From: Phycomyces nitens
Lineage: Eukaryota; Mucoromycota; Mucoromycetes; Mucorales; Phycomycetaceae
Reading direction: 5' to 3'
Length of the DNA: 64,000 nucleotides
Assembly (NCBI GenBank): GCA_022702545.1
Contig: JAHRBC010000002.1
Location: 2,852,001-2,916,000, forward strand
The notes under the pieces are model-generated. The model saw nothing but the letters and a program-made list of their open reading frames with translations. It was not told the origin of the DNA and ran no database searches. Of the stretch, positions 1 to 12,200 are shown one piece after another. Both the position numbers and the translations under genes were made by a program. Every line of letters begins with the position of its first letter. Within the stretch, counting starts at the first letter, position 1.

Positions 1-31
1 ATTGACTAAATTGATGGCTGGAACTATTTAG

Positions 32-106
32 CTGCTGGACAAGTATGTGTCAGAGGACCTGCAACAAAGCGAGCAGGAAACAAAGGAACTCACTGGCCAG
101 AAATAA
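32..106 (+). CDS. Possible 3'-terminal exon of a gene cut by the window edge
   Basis: An acceptor-like TTTAG ends at base 31 and opens a 24-codon frame that runs to TAA at 104-106. The peptide begins LLDKYVSEDLQQ and is Gln/Glu/Lys-rich, as an amphipathic or coiled-coil tail would be. Everything upstream lies outside the window, so no family can be named. The stretch from 107 to about 319 is A-rich and would be its 3' flank. An unspliced reading hits a stop at the acceptor itself, which fits an intron-exon border. This is inference from one splice site and one short frame. Confidence 0.3.
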   Translation: MLDKYVSEDLQQSEQETKELTGQK

Positions 107-319
107 TAAAATCCAAAATCCAAAAAACAAAAAACAAAAAAAACAATACACACTTTTTGGAATCATCTATATTTACCTACCAAGCAAGGGAGTTTAATAA
201 TAAAGAGTTGGGCAAAAGAAAGCAAGGGGATTTAGGGGAATGTGGTTTATTTCAATACTGCTATAGTGAAGCCAAGAGATAAAGAAGTCTGTCCTTTATC
301 CATGGTCATATTATTGGTG

Positions 320-907
320 TTAGTCTGGATCAGCAATTAGACGATGTTGCAATTGCACCAGTGGTTCGTCTTCTGCCTGGTGTTCGAGGGCTTCTCGTTG
401 TTGAGAAGTGGTTCCCATTCGAGTCTGAACTTGAGCCAAAGGTTCATCTTCCGGTCCAATCACGTCTTCGTAATGCGGCGGTGGAGACCCTGGATAGACT
501 GGTGGTGGGGTGCGTGGTGGACGGGGCCTTCTTCTTCTTCGACGTCTTCCGGGCGCACTAACATCGACATCGCTTGGCTGGAGACGGCGCCAAAAGGAAG
601 ATGCTGACATTAGGGAGTTTGTGCTCAATCTGGAAGTTTGGGGAGGAGAAGAGAATCGCAAGAGAGGTTGTCGCCTGCCATGTCTGTCCATTAATGTGGG
701 TGGAAGAGAGAGATGCTGGGCCGTTATCATTCCAGAGTTCTGTGGTTGGGATGGTATGTTTGGGGCTGTTGTGGCCCGAATTGCTTCTTCGTCTGCTTGT
801 TTGCTGGCCCTCTGGCGAGCATTACGGACGCGTAGACAGAAGAAGAGGAAGAGAGCAGCTAGGATGGGTAAGAGAACAAATAGCCATTCGAGGCGCGGAG
901 GAGACAT
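320..907 (-). CDS. Small single-pass membrane protein with two PPxY motifs
   Basis: The frame is open from 1027 to 320. I prefer the ATG at 907 because a hydrophobic segment (LEWLFVLLPILAALFLFFCL, about residues 5-25) follows at once. The upstream part looks like 5' UTR and may carry a small intron (a GTAAGG donor near 1024 and an acceptor-like CCTAGG near 947). The tail is basic (a run of eight Arg), then Pro-rich, with two PPxY motifs (PPVY and PPHY) and an acidic C-terminus. PPxY motifs are docking sites for WW domains of Nedd4/Rsp5 ubiquitin ligases, and small membrane-anchored PPxY proteins commonly act as ligase adaptors. That role is inference; the orthologue family is not recognised. 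The predicted length is about 195 aa. It is transcribed away from RIC8, with about 1.7 kb between the two starts. Confidence 0.6.
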   Translation of the reverse strand: MSPPRLEWLFVLLPILAALFLFFCLRVRNARQRASKQADEEAIRATTAPNIPSQPQNSGMITAQHLSLPPTLMDRHGRRQPLLRFSSPPQTSRLSTNSLMSASSFWRRLQPSDVDVSAPGRRRRRRRPRPPRTPPPVYPGSPPPHYEDVIGPEDEPLAQVQTRMGTTSQQREALEHQAEDEPLVQLQHRLIADPD

Positions 908-1109
908 GGTTTTCTCTACAAGGCGAGTGAGAAACCATTCTCGCCCTAGGTTTAGTTGCTTTGGTTTAGTTGCTTGTCTGGGGTTCTTATTTCTATCAAA
1001 AGGGAAAAAGGTATTTGACCTTACCAAAGGTTCACTTGATTATTTTTACACTTTTGTAAAAGGGGGGGAAGAGAAAGGAGAGCAAAAGGCATTGATATGA
1101 TTTCTATTT

Positions 1110-1279
1110 TATGGATTGCAGATCCAGGCTATGCACACTTTATGGCGCACCTTATCTTGCTTATTCCCAATTATTTTCCCTCGGCAGAAAAGCATGCCAA
1201 GAATCTTGCTTTCCTCTACCTCTTTACCTCTTGATGTTTCTATTGCTTTTATCACAAACCATAGTACTGACATGGTGTC

Positions 1280-1314
<35 letters not shown>

Positions 1315-2351
1315 TTATTATTATTATTACTTGGGTAGATGAATTTCCAATTCGACCTTTGTATCATGCCGCAAAAAAAGGACCCTTCTTTTTTTATTCA
1401 AGACAGACTTTGGAGGCTTTCTGGTGATCTTGTAAAGCGTGGTTCGATAAAGGATCAAGAATACCGGTGTCAATCAAGTCTTGGCAATCCGAGGTTGAAC
1501 TAGTGAGAATAGAAACCAATATAATGCTCAGCTTAACTATAGACCATCTGACAGAAGAGCAGGATAAGATTGATGTGACATTCTGACTATATGTTGCATA
1601 CACATACAATAGCGTCTGTATGATTCAAGACTTGTGCTTTTTTTTGTTTTTGTTTTCAAGCCAGTGTCCACCTGTGAATCAAAGCTAGAGACTAGACTTT
1701 GGCGAAGAAGGGCTATTGACAAATTTCTTTATATTATATTTGGACTTCTGCACTCTGTATTTATCTACTGTTTGTTTTGATGTTCAATACACACAGAATG
1801 AGAGATCTCGTGTGAAAGCAGGAATTCTGTCATCAAAGTACATGATCTTCTTATTGCATTAGGAACCAGCTTCTTTGCTTGTTTTCTTGATTGCGACCAT
1901 TGCAAGGTTTTGTCAGAACACCAGCGGCCTAAAAAGGCTGTGTGAGCTGGTATGATTACAGAGGTTTTAATGAGCATAAAAGTGTACAAAATACAGATTG
2001 TTCTAATTCTAAAAAGAAGCAAAGCTTAATATGTATAGACTTTAACTCTAAATGTTTATAAATGCAATGCAAATCATGCTCAAAGATATTCATAATAGCT
2101 ATTGAATGAGGTGCCTTTAGATTTAGCCCTAAAAACCAGTCATCAATCATGTCTCTAGACTTGACATTCATATTGCATTCATTTACTACCTTTGAATGTG
2201 GTGTGCTGTAAAATGAGTGTCAATTTGAAATAATAATAAAAACCATATTGTAAGCACTTTATCAGCATCTACACCATTGGACCAGGCACTTTCTTTTGCA
2301 AGCCAAGTCTAAAGAACAAGATTGGGTTGGATACCTGTGTGCTATTCTTAT

Positions 2352-2386
<35 letters not shown>

Positions 2387-2588
2387 CATGTATATATTTC
2401 TTTAACAATTGACTCCCTTTTTTTTATTTTATTTTATTATTTTATTTTATTTATTTATAAAAATATTAATAATAAATATACTTTTCTTAATTGGTGCTGT
2501 CTTTTTGTGTGTGTGTGAGAGAGAGAGTATACGTGCTTGAAAACTCTCTATATTTAAACAGATCCCATCTCTTCTTTCATTCTTTGAA
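1110..2588. other. Intergenic region between two divergent genes, with microsatellites
   Basis: No convincing exon was found. The stretch holds an AAT/ATT inverted microsatellite (about 1278-1329), a CA run followed by a TA run (about 2352-2392) and a T/A-rich tract (about 2418-2480). The short open frames here are low-complexity or interrupted. It presumably contains the promoters of the PPxY gene (-) and RIC8 (+). Confidence 0.6.
1278..1329. repeat. (AAT)n followed by (ATT)n, an inverted microsatellite
   Basis: A run of AAT triplets passes directly into a run of ATT triplets through a short AAC-ATT junction. The two halves are complementary and could fold into an A/T hairpin. Open frames across it (poly-Asn, poly-Ile, poly-Leu) are artefacts. 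Confidence 0.8.
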
Positions 2589-4631
2589 ATGTGGACAGAT
2601 TACTTTGATGAAACAAATCCCAAGCAGTGCGAATTGTTTGAAGCACTTGCAAATGCACTTTCAAGTAATGTATTTATATCTTGTTTCTTCAACATGTAGG
2701 CTAATCAGACAAGCACAATCTCCCTATTATCAGCCCTTTCACAAGATGAAAAGACATTAATAGTCGGTCGCTTGGTAAATGACCTCGAAAGACAGGATGA
2801 ATATGGATGGAATGACAAAGGTAATATCCACATACACACCTACATACATAGAAGACATGGATACATAGATGGTTATATTGGTGTTTGTGTGCAAGACTGC
2901 ACTGTAAGTTTAGTAAGATATATAAAAAGCTCAAGACATAACAAGCCAATGGCTGTGTACTTGATAGTTACTCTGCGTGCATTGGAAGCATTAAAGTTGC
3001 TGGGTCGTGAGCAGGAAAGTGCTGGACCACTTTTTACAGACCAGGTAAGCAGAAAACAGGGAGTATTCACAATACAAGTGCACTTGACTTGACTTGAGAT
3101 GCTTAACGGGCTTTGTGTTTTGAAAGGGAATGCGTGTTCTTTGCAGACATGCGGGTGTATTGGGCAAGCGTGCGGTAGACACACCCTGCTCCCGTGAGGC
3201 ACTCAAGTGTATTGCAAATTCTATTCACTTGTGTGCAGATATGAAGCAGATTCTGGAGAAAGACAACATCTTGCAAGGCTGTGCTGACCTTTTGAAGCTG
3301 CCTCAGTTGAGTATCGATGGCCAGTTCTTGGGCTGTCGAATCCTGTTCTTTATGACAGTTGGACGAGAAGATCTTGTCCAAAGGCTGATCTCCCTTGATA
3401 TTGGACAATGCATTGCCAAGGTACATCCCCCAACCTATCAACAAAGAAGCAAAAAAAAAATCAATGTTTATGGCATTCACACAATCAGTAGATCTGCAAT
3501 ATCCACGTAAAGACGCTTCAAACTGGAAGATCCCAGTCATCATCATCACCGATCCACCCCATGTCAGTGCTTTCTGAGGCCCTGAAACTTCTTTTTGGTC
3601 TTATGCTAGTAGACAGTCGGCGGGAAAAAGAGACTGATGACAAGGAGAGTTCTGCGGGAGATACATTTAAACCATGTCTTGGACCCATCTTTGACATTCT
3701 ATTTACATTGCCGTGTCCAGAACCACTGCCACTTTCACCGCCATTGTCGCATGCCGTACACTGCCTGATGCAGTTTTCTTTTGAGGCCATGGAGGATTAT
3801 TGGAAAGAACACCAAAAGAATGGATCTGCAGCGTTGGTTGTGGAGACATTAGTTGATGTTCTTTCGAGATCAATTACCTACTTGATCCCTAATAATGAGC
3901 CAGATGAAGTAAGAGATTCTACCACAGTTGATGCAACTCTGTCACCCCTTCTCTTGGTCCTTCGTACCCTGGCCAAGGGAGATCCTCGCTTGAGACAATC
4001 ATTGGCCGTCTTGCTTCTACCTCAGGAAAGGTAATGCTAAGACAAAGAAAAAGGAGAGGTTGTGCTTTCTGTGCGCTAATGGGGCGCCACGGGCAAAAAT
4101 AAATCAATTCAATAGTGATCGTATCCAACCTGTGCATCAGGGAACACGGTTACCTGCATACCTAATCCGCCTTATGACCTGTGCGCTCTTACCACAGACA
4201 AGAGATGCTGTCAGTGAGCTGCTGTGGACATTGTGCGATGAACAAGGTAATCTTGACGATAGCCATTTTAGCATCTTTGCAACAATGAACCCTTGTTGAT
4301 TTATTTGGACCCATTAGCTTCTGAATTTACTCGACAGGTTGGATACGGAAATGCCATTGGGTTTCTGGTCAACAAAGGCATTCCAATGTCTGCTCCAAGC
4401 AATTCAAGTGGACAAAGAGAACAGGACACGAATCCAATTACCGGGCAGCACCTTGAGAATGAAGACCAAGGACCAAGTCTGGCAGACATGACTGACGAGG
4501 AAAAGGAAAGGGAGGCTGAGAGATTATTTGTTCTGTTTGAAAGACTAAAGAAGACTGGAGTGGTTGATGTGGAGAATCCGATTGCCAAGGCCATGAGAGA
4601 GAACTATGGTCGGTTTGAGGAATTGGATTGA
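2589..4631 (+). CDS. ric8: RIC8/synembryn, G-alpha chaperone and guanine nucleotide exchange factor
   Basis: Cytosolic armadillo-like helical protein that folds heterotrimeric G-alpha subunits and activates them without a receptor. Model: exons 2589-2664, 2734-2820, 2914-3044, 3127-3420, 3537-4030, 4116-4246 and 4318-4631. Lengths sum to 1527 nt (508 aa), close to the 500-550 aa usual for RIC8. Recognisable blocks are the helical repeat with SREALKCIANSIH, the block LSEALKLLFGLML, the block RLPAYLIRLMTC, and the diagnostic GYGNAIGFLVNKGI followed by NPITG and a conserved acidic TDEEKEREAERLF segment. The C-terminus is shorter than in animals. The start of exon 5 is least certain: an acceptor at 3578 also keeps frame. 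The intron 1 borders (2665-2733) were chosen because they keep frame with a normal intron length. The family assignment is firm; individual splice sites are inferred. Confidence 0.9.
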
Positions 4632-5220
4632 TTGTATGGAATAAATGAGAGTAGTGGTGATATTACATGTTCTGGCGATTGGACAAGGGCAGGATATATA
4701 GGGTAGGGAGTTCATGACGAATAAAATATATTTGCATACAAGGCTGCAGAATAGAATGAATCCATTCTGTTGTATATAGTCCATGTAGACAATATCCCGG
4801 TCGGCAGTCTAAAGGTTCCGCGTGTGTGGGTAGATAAAAACAAGGGGTCTTGGTTGACAGTGTTCTATTGAAAGAAGTGTTCAATTGTTTTAAAGAGATG
4901 TCATGTCATGTAATGCTTCAAGGTAGTTGGGGCTTGCACATACCATGCCTGTTGATCAGAGTACTAAATACATTCAATATTGACGGCCATATCTCTCGTA
5001 GGCAAATGTAGTCTTTGTGGAATCATCAACATTCACTGCAGAGTATATTAATACCAATTTAATCCTCAAAGGGGAAACAAGGTACAGACAAATCCTGTAC
5101 TTTTTAAAGAAACCATCCCTCTCTATCTATCCACCTCTCTTTCTCTTTCTTCCTACTCTTTCTCTCTATACATATCTTCCCTCTCACGCGTGTATTCCTT
5201 ACCCTTTCCACTATATAATC
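4632..5220. other. Intergenic region, RIC8 3' flank and promoter of the coiled-coil gene
   Basis: No exon is seen. A pyrimidine-rich tract (about 5115-5215) lies directly before the ATG at 5221, a common fungal promoter and leader feature. Confidence 0.6.
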
Positions 5221-8016
5221 ATGTCCTTAAAGTCCAAAGAAAGTAGAGCTTCCACTGGCCAAAAGTTCTGGCAACTCAAAAAGTTCACACTTGGACACCA
5301 GCCAGAATCAATTTCCCAGGATACGAAGATACCTGCTGGTAAATACAATCTGTTTCCATAGAGACCTGTTTTATTTATACATCATTAGAACCAACAAACG
5401 ACTCTGACTCTTTGGAGAGCACAAAGCCAAAGAACAAACGATTAAGGTACCAAAACTTTGCCAATAGATTTGGTCTTGGTCTACAACAAAGGCGTTAACT
5501 CACCCCCCCTCCTCCTCCTCCTCCTCCCCTGCACCTCCAACCCCCTTACATCACCAACAGCTCTTTACTTTCACACCACCGTCGTCAAGGTAAACAACAC
5601 CATTATAAACATACCAGAGACCAAACACGCTCACATTAAAAGTGACGATAAACAATAGCCAGTCCTAAACAGCCGACAAAACTTGATACATCACTCACCC
5701 CGTTACTTTCCCCACGAAAGACTTCTGTGATCAGTCTACCGGCAGTAATGTTAGCGCAGGATGTGGGTCATCAACAACACCACAATCAAAATAATAATAG
5801 TCAACAACAAAATAGTCAGCAAGAAAATAGACCATCTCCAGCACGCGTTCGACAGCGCACCATGTCCCAGACCGTCACAGGCTCCCTTCCTGGCCTCCCC
5901 AAAGACCAAAAGCACCAACGACCCTCCACTGTACGCAAGACAGACGGACAACGCTCCATTCGCCGTATCGTCTCACTTGCCTCACACCGTTCAGTCATTG
6001 CTCCCGAAGTCTTTGAGCCAGATCCACGACCCACACAGCGCAAACCCCTCGACAGTGCTTCCGAAGAGGACTCGGATGAACAGCTCTCCAAAGACCCCCC
6101 TGTTCGCAAGATGTCTCCCGACCTCCGAAGGGTGCCAAAGACTGATAAGGATGACACGCCAAAATACACCCTCAAAGACACTCCGGTCAGACTGAACAAC
6201 ACTGAGCCTATCACGGATGACGCTCCCATAATCAGACGCTCGTCAAAAGCGTCAGACGATTATGGTTACAAGGAAAGACTTCAACAGCGGGCACGCACCC
6301 TGCGGCCTGCTGCATCCCTTGCAACCTTGCGGCAGCTCGCTCAACCGATGGGGGAGGAGTTACCCACACGACCTGCCACTTCTTTCCGTCGATCGTTTAG
6401 TCAAGACGAAGAAGCGGCGAGTTGGAGACTGCATCATCCACATTCGCCACCTCACTCGCCACGGACAAGTGGCGCACGTCCCCTTGTCCGTTCAGACACA
6501 GCCCACAGTATGCGTACACTGACGCGCCGGGCAAATGCGCGCGAAGACTTGCAGGGATGGTCTGCAAATAATCTCAACAATAGGGCCACTGACCAAAACG
6601 ACACTGACGCACCCCTGGACAGCTCCATGAATTCTGAAGCAAGTTGGTGGTCAGGGCAGCCTAGCGACGAGGACGAACACCGGCCAGACACTGATGCGTC
6701 TTCTGATTCAAGCGAAAACTCACCTTGTTCACGACGACATATCGATACTGTAGACCAGCTTCGAGCAGCTCTTGATCAGGACAAGGCGGTAATCAAGGCA
6801 TTGCAGGGTCAAAAAGAAGGCAAGCATAAAGGAGCTTAAAGAAGTTCTCCCAACAACAAAAAAAAGGAGAGACATGTACTTATTTTAGATTCTTTTATAT
6901 TCTTTTTTAGCTTGCAACCGAGACATTGCTTTTCTTAGTCAGAACATTGATTTACTTTCGACCGAGGCAGCAGATTGGAAAAAGAAGTGGGAAACTGAAA
7001 AGGTACCTTTTTGGTTGGAATCGTATTGTTTGTTTTTGGTGATATTAATGTGTTGATAGTTGCAAAAAGAACAATGCAAGGAAGAATTGGCGTCTGTGGT
7101 ACGCAAATTAGCAGAGACTTCTGACAAAGTCAGGTAGGCATCGATTGACTGCATTCTTTCTTTCTTTCAAATAACCTAATAATATCATCCTAGACATCTG
7201 ACTGGTACTAATGAAGACCTCAAGCGAGATCTCGAAAAGTGTCGTCAGCAAGATACCAAGGAGGAGCCCAGGGACCAATGTGCTGATGATAATTCTACAA
7301 AGATGGATCAGCTCAAGGCTCAACTTGAGCTATCCCAGGACCAGGTCCGTGTCCTCAAGGCCACAATGGAGCAATTCCTACGCATGGGGATTTTTAGTAG
7401 TGATCTTGCGCAAGGTAGTGCATGTGTGTATGATTCTACTTCTGATGCAAGGTAGGCTGGGCCAGATAAAAGAATATTTATAGACCGAGATATTTATTTT
7501 TGTATCCTATAGCTTTATAAAGGCAGTGGTGAGAGAATTACGATATGCTCAGCTCAGACAGCGTCAGGCAGAACCTAATGCCTGTGTTGAGTCTGTGCAA
7601 AAGAGTATCTTGACTACAAATGAACCCTTGGTGCTGTCAGACACCCCGGCACCAAAGGATGAAGAAACAGAGCAGAGCACGGCAGCAGAACTAGACGTCC
7701 GACTAAGAGAACTCCTGTTGGAGAAAGAACTTGTACGTAGCTGTTTCTTCTGTGCAGTCCTCTTCTTTGCCTGTCTCTCACACGTCTACTTGATCTTTCT
7801 TTAATTATATATTGTTTATCAAACTGTCCCAAATGATACATATTTATTTTGCAGCTTCAGGCTGAGTATAGTAAGATTCCTGTCAGTGGTGGTAATGCAC
7901 TGACACGCCGACGTCGTGAAGAGCTGGAAGACCGGCTGGATCGTGTGGACTCACAGATGAGCAAGATCAAACTCTGGATGCGCCACAGAAATGTGCTTTA
8001 TTCCAGCATTGGATAA
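5221..8016 (+). CDS. Large disordered and coiled-coil protein, function unknown
   Basis: Model of eight exons: 5221-5338, 5390-5493, 5658-6819, 6911-7002, 7060-7133, 7194-7451, 7513-7732 and 7855-8016. They sum to 2190 nt (729 aa) with every phase consistent. Residues 1 to about 450 are hydrophilic and Ser/Pro/Arg-rich with a Gln/Asn-rich patch, and look disordered and phosphorylatable (many SP and TP sites). From about 450 to the end the exons encode heptad-like Lys/Glu/Leu helices. The last exon reads AEYSKIP, then RRRREELEDRLDRVDSQM, a pattern reminiscent of the basic-then-acidic helix at the end of enkurin-type cytoskeletal adaptors; this resemblance is from memory and weak. The intron at 6820-6910 has a GC donor. 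The protein probably acts as a cytoskeletal or spindle-pole scaffold, but no family is recognised. Confidence 0.75.
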
Positions 8017-8206
8017 AGACACTAGTCTTTTTTTTTTACACATTTATATATTTATTCATATCCATATATCTATATATCTATATATCTATATTCTCTATTC
8101 ATATTAATGTAAAAAACTCAAGACCCTTCACCCTACTTTTGCCCATAACTTCTCTACACAGACTTTTTAAGTATATAATTTAATATAATTTTTGTACGTG
8201 TACTCT

Positions 8207-9089
8207 TTAGATTGTATGACCATCAGTTATCAATGTCTTGTGGGTTGCTTCAGGTGCAGGGATTCCTGACTCCATATGTGACCCTTGCAATCTTGTGGTG
8301 TGTCCAATTGATTCATCAAAGGCAACCTGCTGCATATTTGAAGGAGGATCGATCGTGCGGATAAAGTGGCAAATTACAAAGCCAACTCCCACCACAAGTA
8401 TCTAAATCAAACATTATTACACGATTATATTGCTTATTTGCAATAAACTTACAATCACACCCGAGGCAATCGCTAAACCCTTGTAGCCGAGCGTAATGCC
8501 ACCAACACTAGTTAAATTAAAAACGGTCTGGTTAGAATATTATGGCGGCTTTATATACAATACTTGCAAGATGTAGACTACAAGATTACGGTTAGCCGAT
8601 GTGTATTTCATTATCATTTATTAAATCCTTACAAATGCCGCGACCCAGAAAAGAGAACATAAAGGAGGCAAACTGAGTGACCTGCCCCGGAAGCTTAAAC
8701 TCAAATACAGCCGTCATGAGTCCAAGAAGTCTAGATATCCAGGGCAGAAATAATGATAGCAACAATAGCAAAAGGTTTAATTGAATTGGTGCAAGGGGAC
8801 AAGAAGAATAGTGAGTATGTGTGCTTTTCTAATATATAAATATATATACATGTTATCCTTACATGCAAAATATTCCTTGAATAAAGTTGGGGAAACCTAT
8901 TTATTGTATATATATGTATATGTATAAGAATATATTCACAAGGAAAAAAGATCAAGCTCTCTCAGGGTGAAAATACAAGTATGATCCTTGAGATCTACCT
9001 CCGTCAATGATGGTAGCAACTGCACCAATAATCATAAACACTGCCACAACAATGTTAATGACCCGAAACACGAGCGAGATGTCGACCAT
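8207..9089 (-). CDS. TVP15/COPI-associated-type Golgi membrane protein
   Basis: Small polytopic protein of the COPI-associated/Tvp15 type, which sits in Golgi and vesicle membranes. Model in transcript order: 9089-8977, 8730-8633, 8577-8568, 8507-8453 and 8401-8207. The sum is 471 nt (156 aa) with all phases consistent. Four hydrophobic segments are seen: ISLVFRVINIVVAVFMIIGA near the N-terminus; a segment around LLGLMTAVFEF; one around FASFMFSFLGRG leading into GGITLGYKGLAIASGV; and ILVVGVGFVICHFI. The FLGRG plus GGxTL pattern is what I associate with this family. The third exon is only 10 nt and is followed by a GC-AG intron; both are inferred from frame. The soluble C-terminal tail of about 45 residues is unremarkable. 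The first donor (8976) is the least certain border. Confidence 0.6.
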
Positions 9090-9284
9090 GATGAGAAAGG
9101 GATGAATAAAGAATAACTAAAATTCAGTACACAGATTATTTATTGTTAATTGATTCATGTTTCACCAGACCCTCTCTCTTTATTCAAATCAAACAATACA
9201 TATAAAGGGGGTAAATACTTGTAGAATCACAAAATGACTTTTTGAAACAAATTACACTTTATTTTTCGAAAAGGATTTGTTCAC

Positions 9285-12200
9285 TTTAGGAAATAATTTT
9301 GGGTCACTTTACTTAAAAAGAAACAAAAAATCATACAAACTCCTAACAAAAAATTATACATTTTAGGAAGCCTGAAAGCATTTACATATATCATATATTA
9401 TATGATGGTGATGTGGCTGGTGTTTTGGATAGTGCTCAAATTTACAAACAGGCGATGACCCAAGAGATATCATTCGGATTTTCTTTTTTATCAATCAAAG
9501 CAATATTCAATACTTTACAGTGACAATAGTCCCAAAGGGCAGCTTTTGTTTATCAAAAGGGGGGTTTCTCTTTTTTTGTTTTCTTTGCAAATTCTTCATA
9601 TCTATAACATCAGCCGCTACTACGAATCCGAGAAATCAGAACAGGAGTAATTAACTAAATACCTAGAAATTGAAGCGGAAGACGTGATTAGCTTTGTAAA
9701 AATATTAAAGAAGCAGCAACCATCATATAATAACTACAGTAGTTAGCAGAGGCTTTTTTTTGTATACCATGTCCGATTGAAACTATACAACTTTGCAAAA
9801 TCTGGAAGAATAGCAGATGGAATTATCGAATGGACAAAACAAAGGTAGGCAAAGAGGATAAATATTGAAACATTCTTGAAAAACAAACGAGCAAAGTGAA
9901 TAGGAAGACAAGTCAAATTTAAGAAGAACACAAGGTCTATGCGATCAATTTTTACAACGAGTATCTTCAAGAACAAGAAAATGATACAGTTTCGTCTCTT
10001 ACTGAGAAATCTAAAAATTTCAATTCAGGACTTCCAGTGTTCAAGTCTTATTAAAAAAAATGAGTAAAATGGATATGTGATTTCTTTAGAACTGTGTCTT
10101 TAAAACGAATCAGAATTTGATATCAGCATGAGACCACCTGGAGGTTGGTTATAGAGGCGCTTCAGTTACAGCCATTACTCTTTCTACCAGAGCAATATTG
10201 TATATTATCATGGTAAAAGGGCCCAAGAGCCCCGAAGCACCCAAAAGAATAAAAATTAATAGTGTCGGTTATAAAGAGATTTCAAGAAAACATACCACAA
10301 AAGGGATCTCTTACAAAACCAAGGCAACAAAAAAAAATATGCGATTAGTCCCACATATTTCACAAAGCGGTTTGGGTTTTTCCATATTGAATTAAATATC
10401 AACCTTTTATTTCTTCTGTAATTTATTTGACGAATAAAAGGTATAGTCGTTTGGAGAAGGAGATATCTTGTGTGCATTGATAATACCATCGAAACTACTT
10501 GAAGATATAGACGCTACTTTAGCAGAGGAAATAATATCTTTGAACTCAACAAGTTTATTCTAGTGTTGGAGTGAATGATAAAGTAATCAGTATATTACTA
10601 ATTAAACTCATATAAAACCAACTCTGAGAAAATATTATATATATTTCATCTAAAAAGACTAATCAAGGAATCCTTAAAATTCTTGATATGATTGAAATGT
10701 ATATGAATATGAATAGTTAAACTGAGATCGACCAGATATACACCATTAACTCTTTGTATCTGCAGGATGTAGCCATCAAACCCTATAGAGTATATTTGTT
10801 TGTAAGTATGTGCTTAGAGACTTTGCGCCTTTTGGAAGCAGTCGACATTTACCACGCCAGTCCATAATATCAATGGATAGTGCTTGTAGCTCAGGGAGTG
10901 AGATGTTTAATTCTGCAATCTTCTTGAAAATGCATTTTGAGACACGAAGATTCTTTGTCTGTTGACACAACAAGGTCTCTTACTGACACATCTCTTTTTT
11001 TTTTTCACTCAGAGGAGCAAAGCTCCAAAATGTTACTCAAACTAAGTATTTAATTATATGTTAGTAGTGATATGTGTGGGCATATGTCTTTTACTTCATA
11101 TGTAACTTACAGATACTCGTATGCATCAAGAACTTGAAGCTCCAGACAATCAACATCATCTTCAAGGTATTTGCCCTTTATTTTGTTGATGGTTTTTAGG
11201 GCACTTTGGTAGCGTTTATCAATATATATATTTTTGGCTTTTATCGAAAAGTGACTAGATTATATAAAATATTTGCAAGTCAATGAGTTTTGTATTCTAT
11301 ATCCATGACATCCTACCTGGCATATTTCGCCTCCTATTTTTTTCAGTACGATCGTATTCACTGTCCATCTGCTTTATACTTGTATCTTCATGGTTTTTAC
11401 CACGTAGCCACTGCTCAATTGAGGTTCCACTCAAGCATGGTTGCACGATAGCTTTCATCTCTTCATTTGAAAGATTGACAATAGAAGAGAGTGCCAATCT
11501 AAGAACAGCAAAAGAAAAAATGTGAGAAACTATAATCATTGTAATCCTGAGAGGGGAAATGAAGCAGTAGAATCTTGGCTATCAGTCAAGGTGGTGGCAG
11601 TAATTGACATGTTTACACTCGACGCACCTGCTGGCAGAGTATTCTTTATTTTATTTTTCCAGACTTGGTGCTTCATAAAGAACCTATGAAAAGGTGAAAA
11701 AGAAATATTAACAACTGTAGTAGCAAAAAAGGCTATCACAAGAAATATATTTCCATTTTCAAGTTCTTTAAAATACCTTTGTCTACCAAGATGCGACAGT
11801 TTTACACCATTGAGCTCACCTTTTAGCTCTTCTGACTGTTTTTTCTTGCTCGATTTGATTTTGGAGCTGTTAGGTATTGACAACCGAGTTGCGGTTGCGG
11901 ACGGCTTTAAGAGAGTATTCCCTCACTTGGACCCATAAAACTCTCGGTACTTTTCTGCATGAATACCTTTAAACAAACACAGCGTAAAGTAAATCACGGG
12001 CTATATGATTTAACAAGAATAATAAAGTCAACATATAAAGCATAAATGCGTGCTTCCTTTACCTTCTTTAATAGACAGAAACCAAAGCAATAAAGAGATA
12101 TGAGCAGTAATTCCTGCTTGTTCCCTTTATATTTAGAAGCGTCTGCTTCCAAACAAAAAAGACGATGTTTTAAAAAGTGATTCTGATCAGGTAGATTGTG

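Noticed and set aside
510..1100. A 196-codon plus-strand frame overlapping the PPxY protein
   Set aside because: The minus strand has a TM helix, PPxY motifs and a sensible start; the plus reading is Arg/Gly/Cys-rich without domain features.
2665..2699. A 30-35-nt ultra-short intron 1 in ric8
   Set aside because: A normal 69-nt GT-AG intron (2665-2733) keeps the frame and needs no special mechanism.
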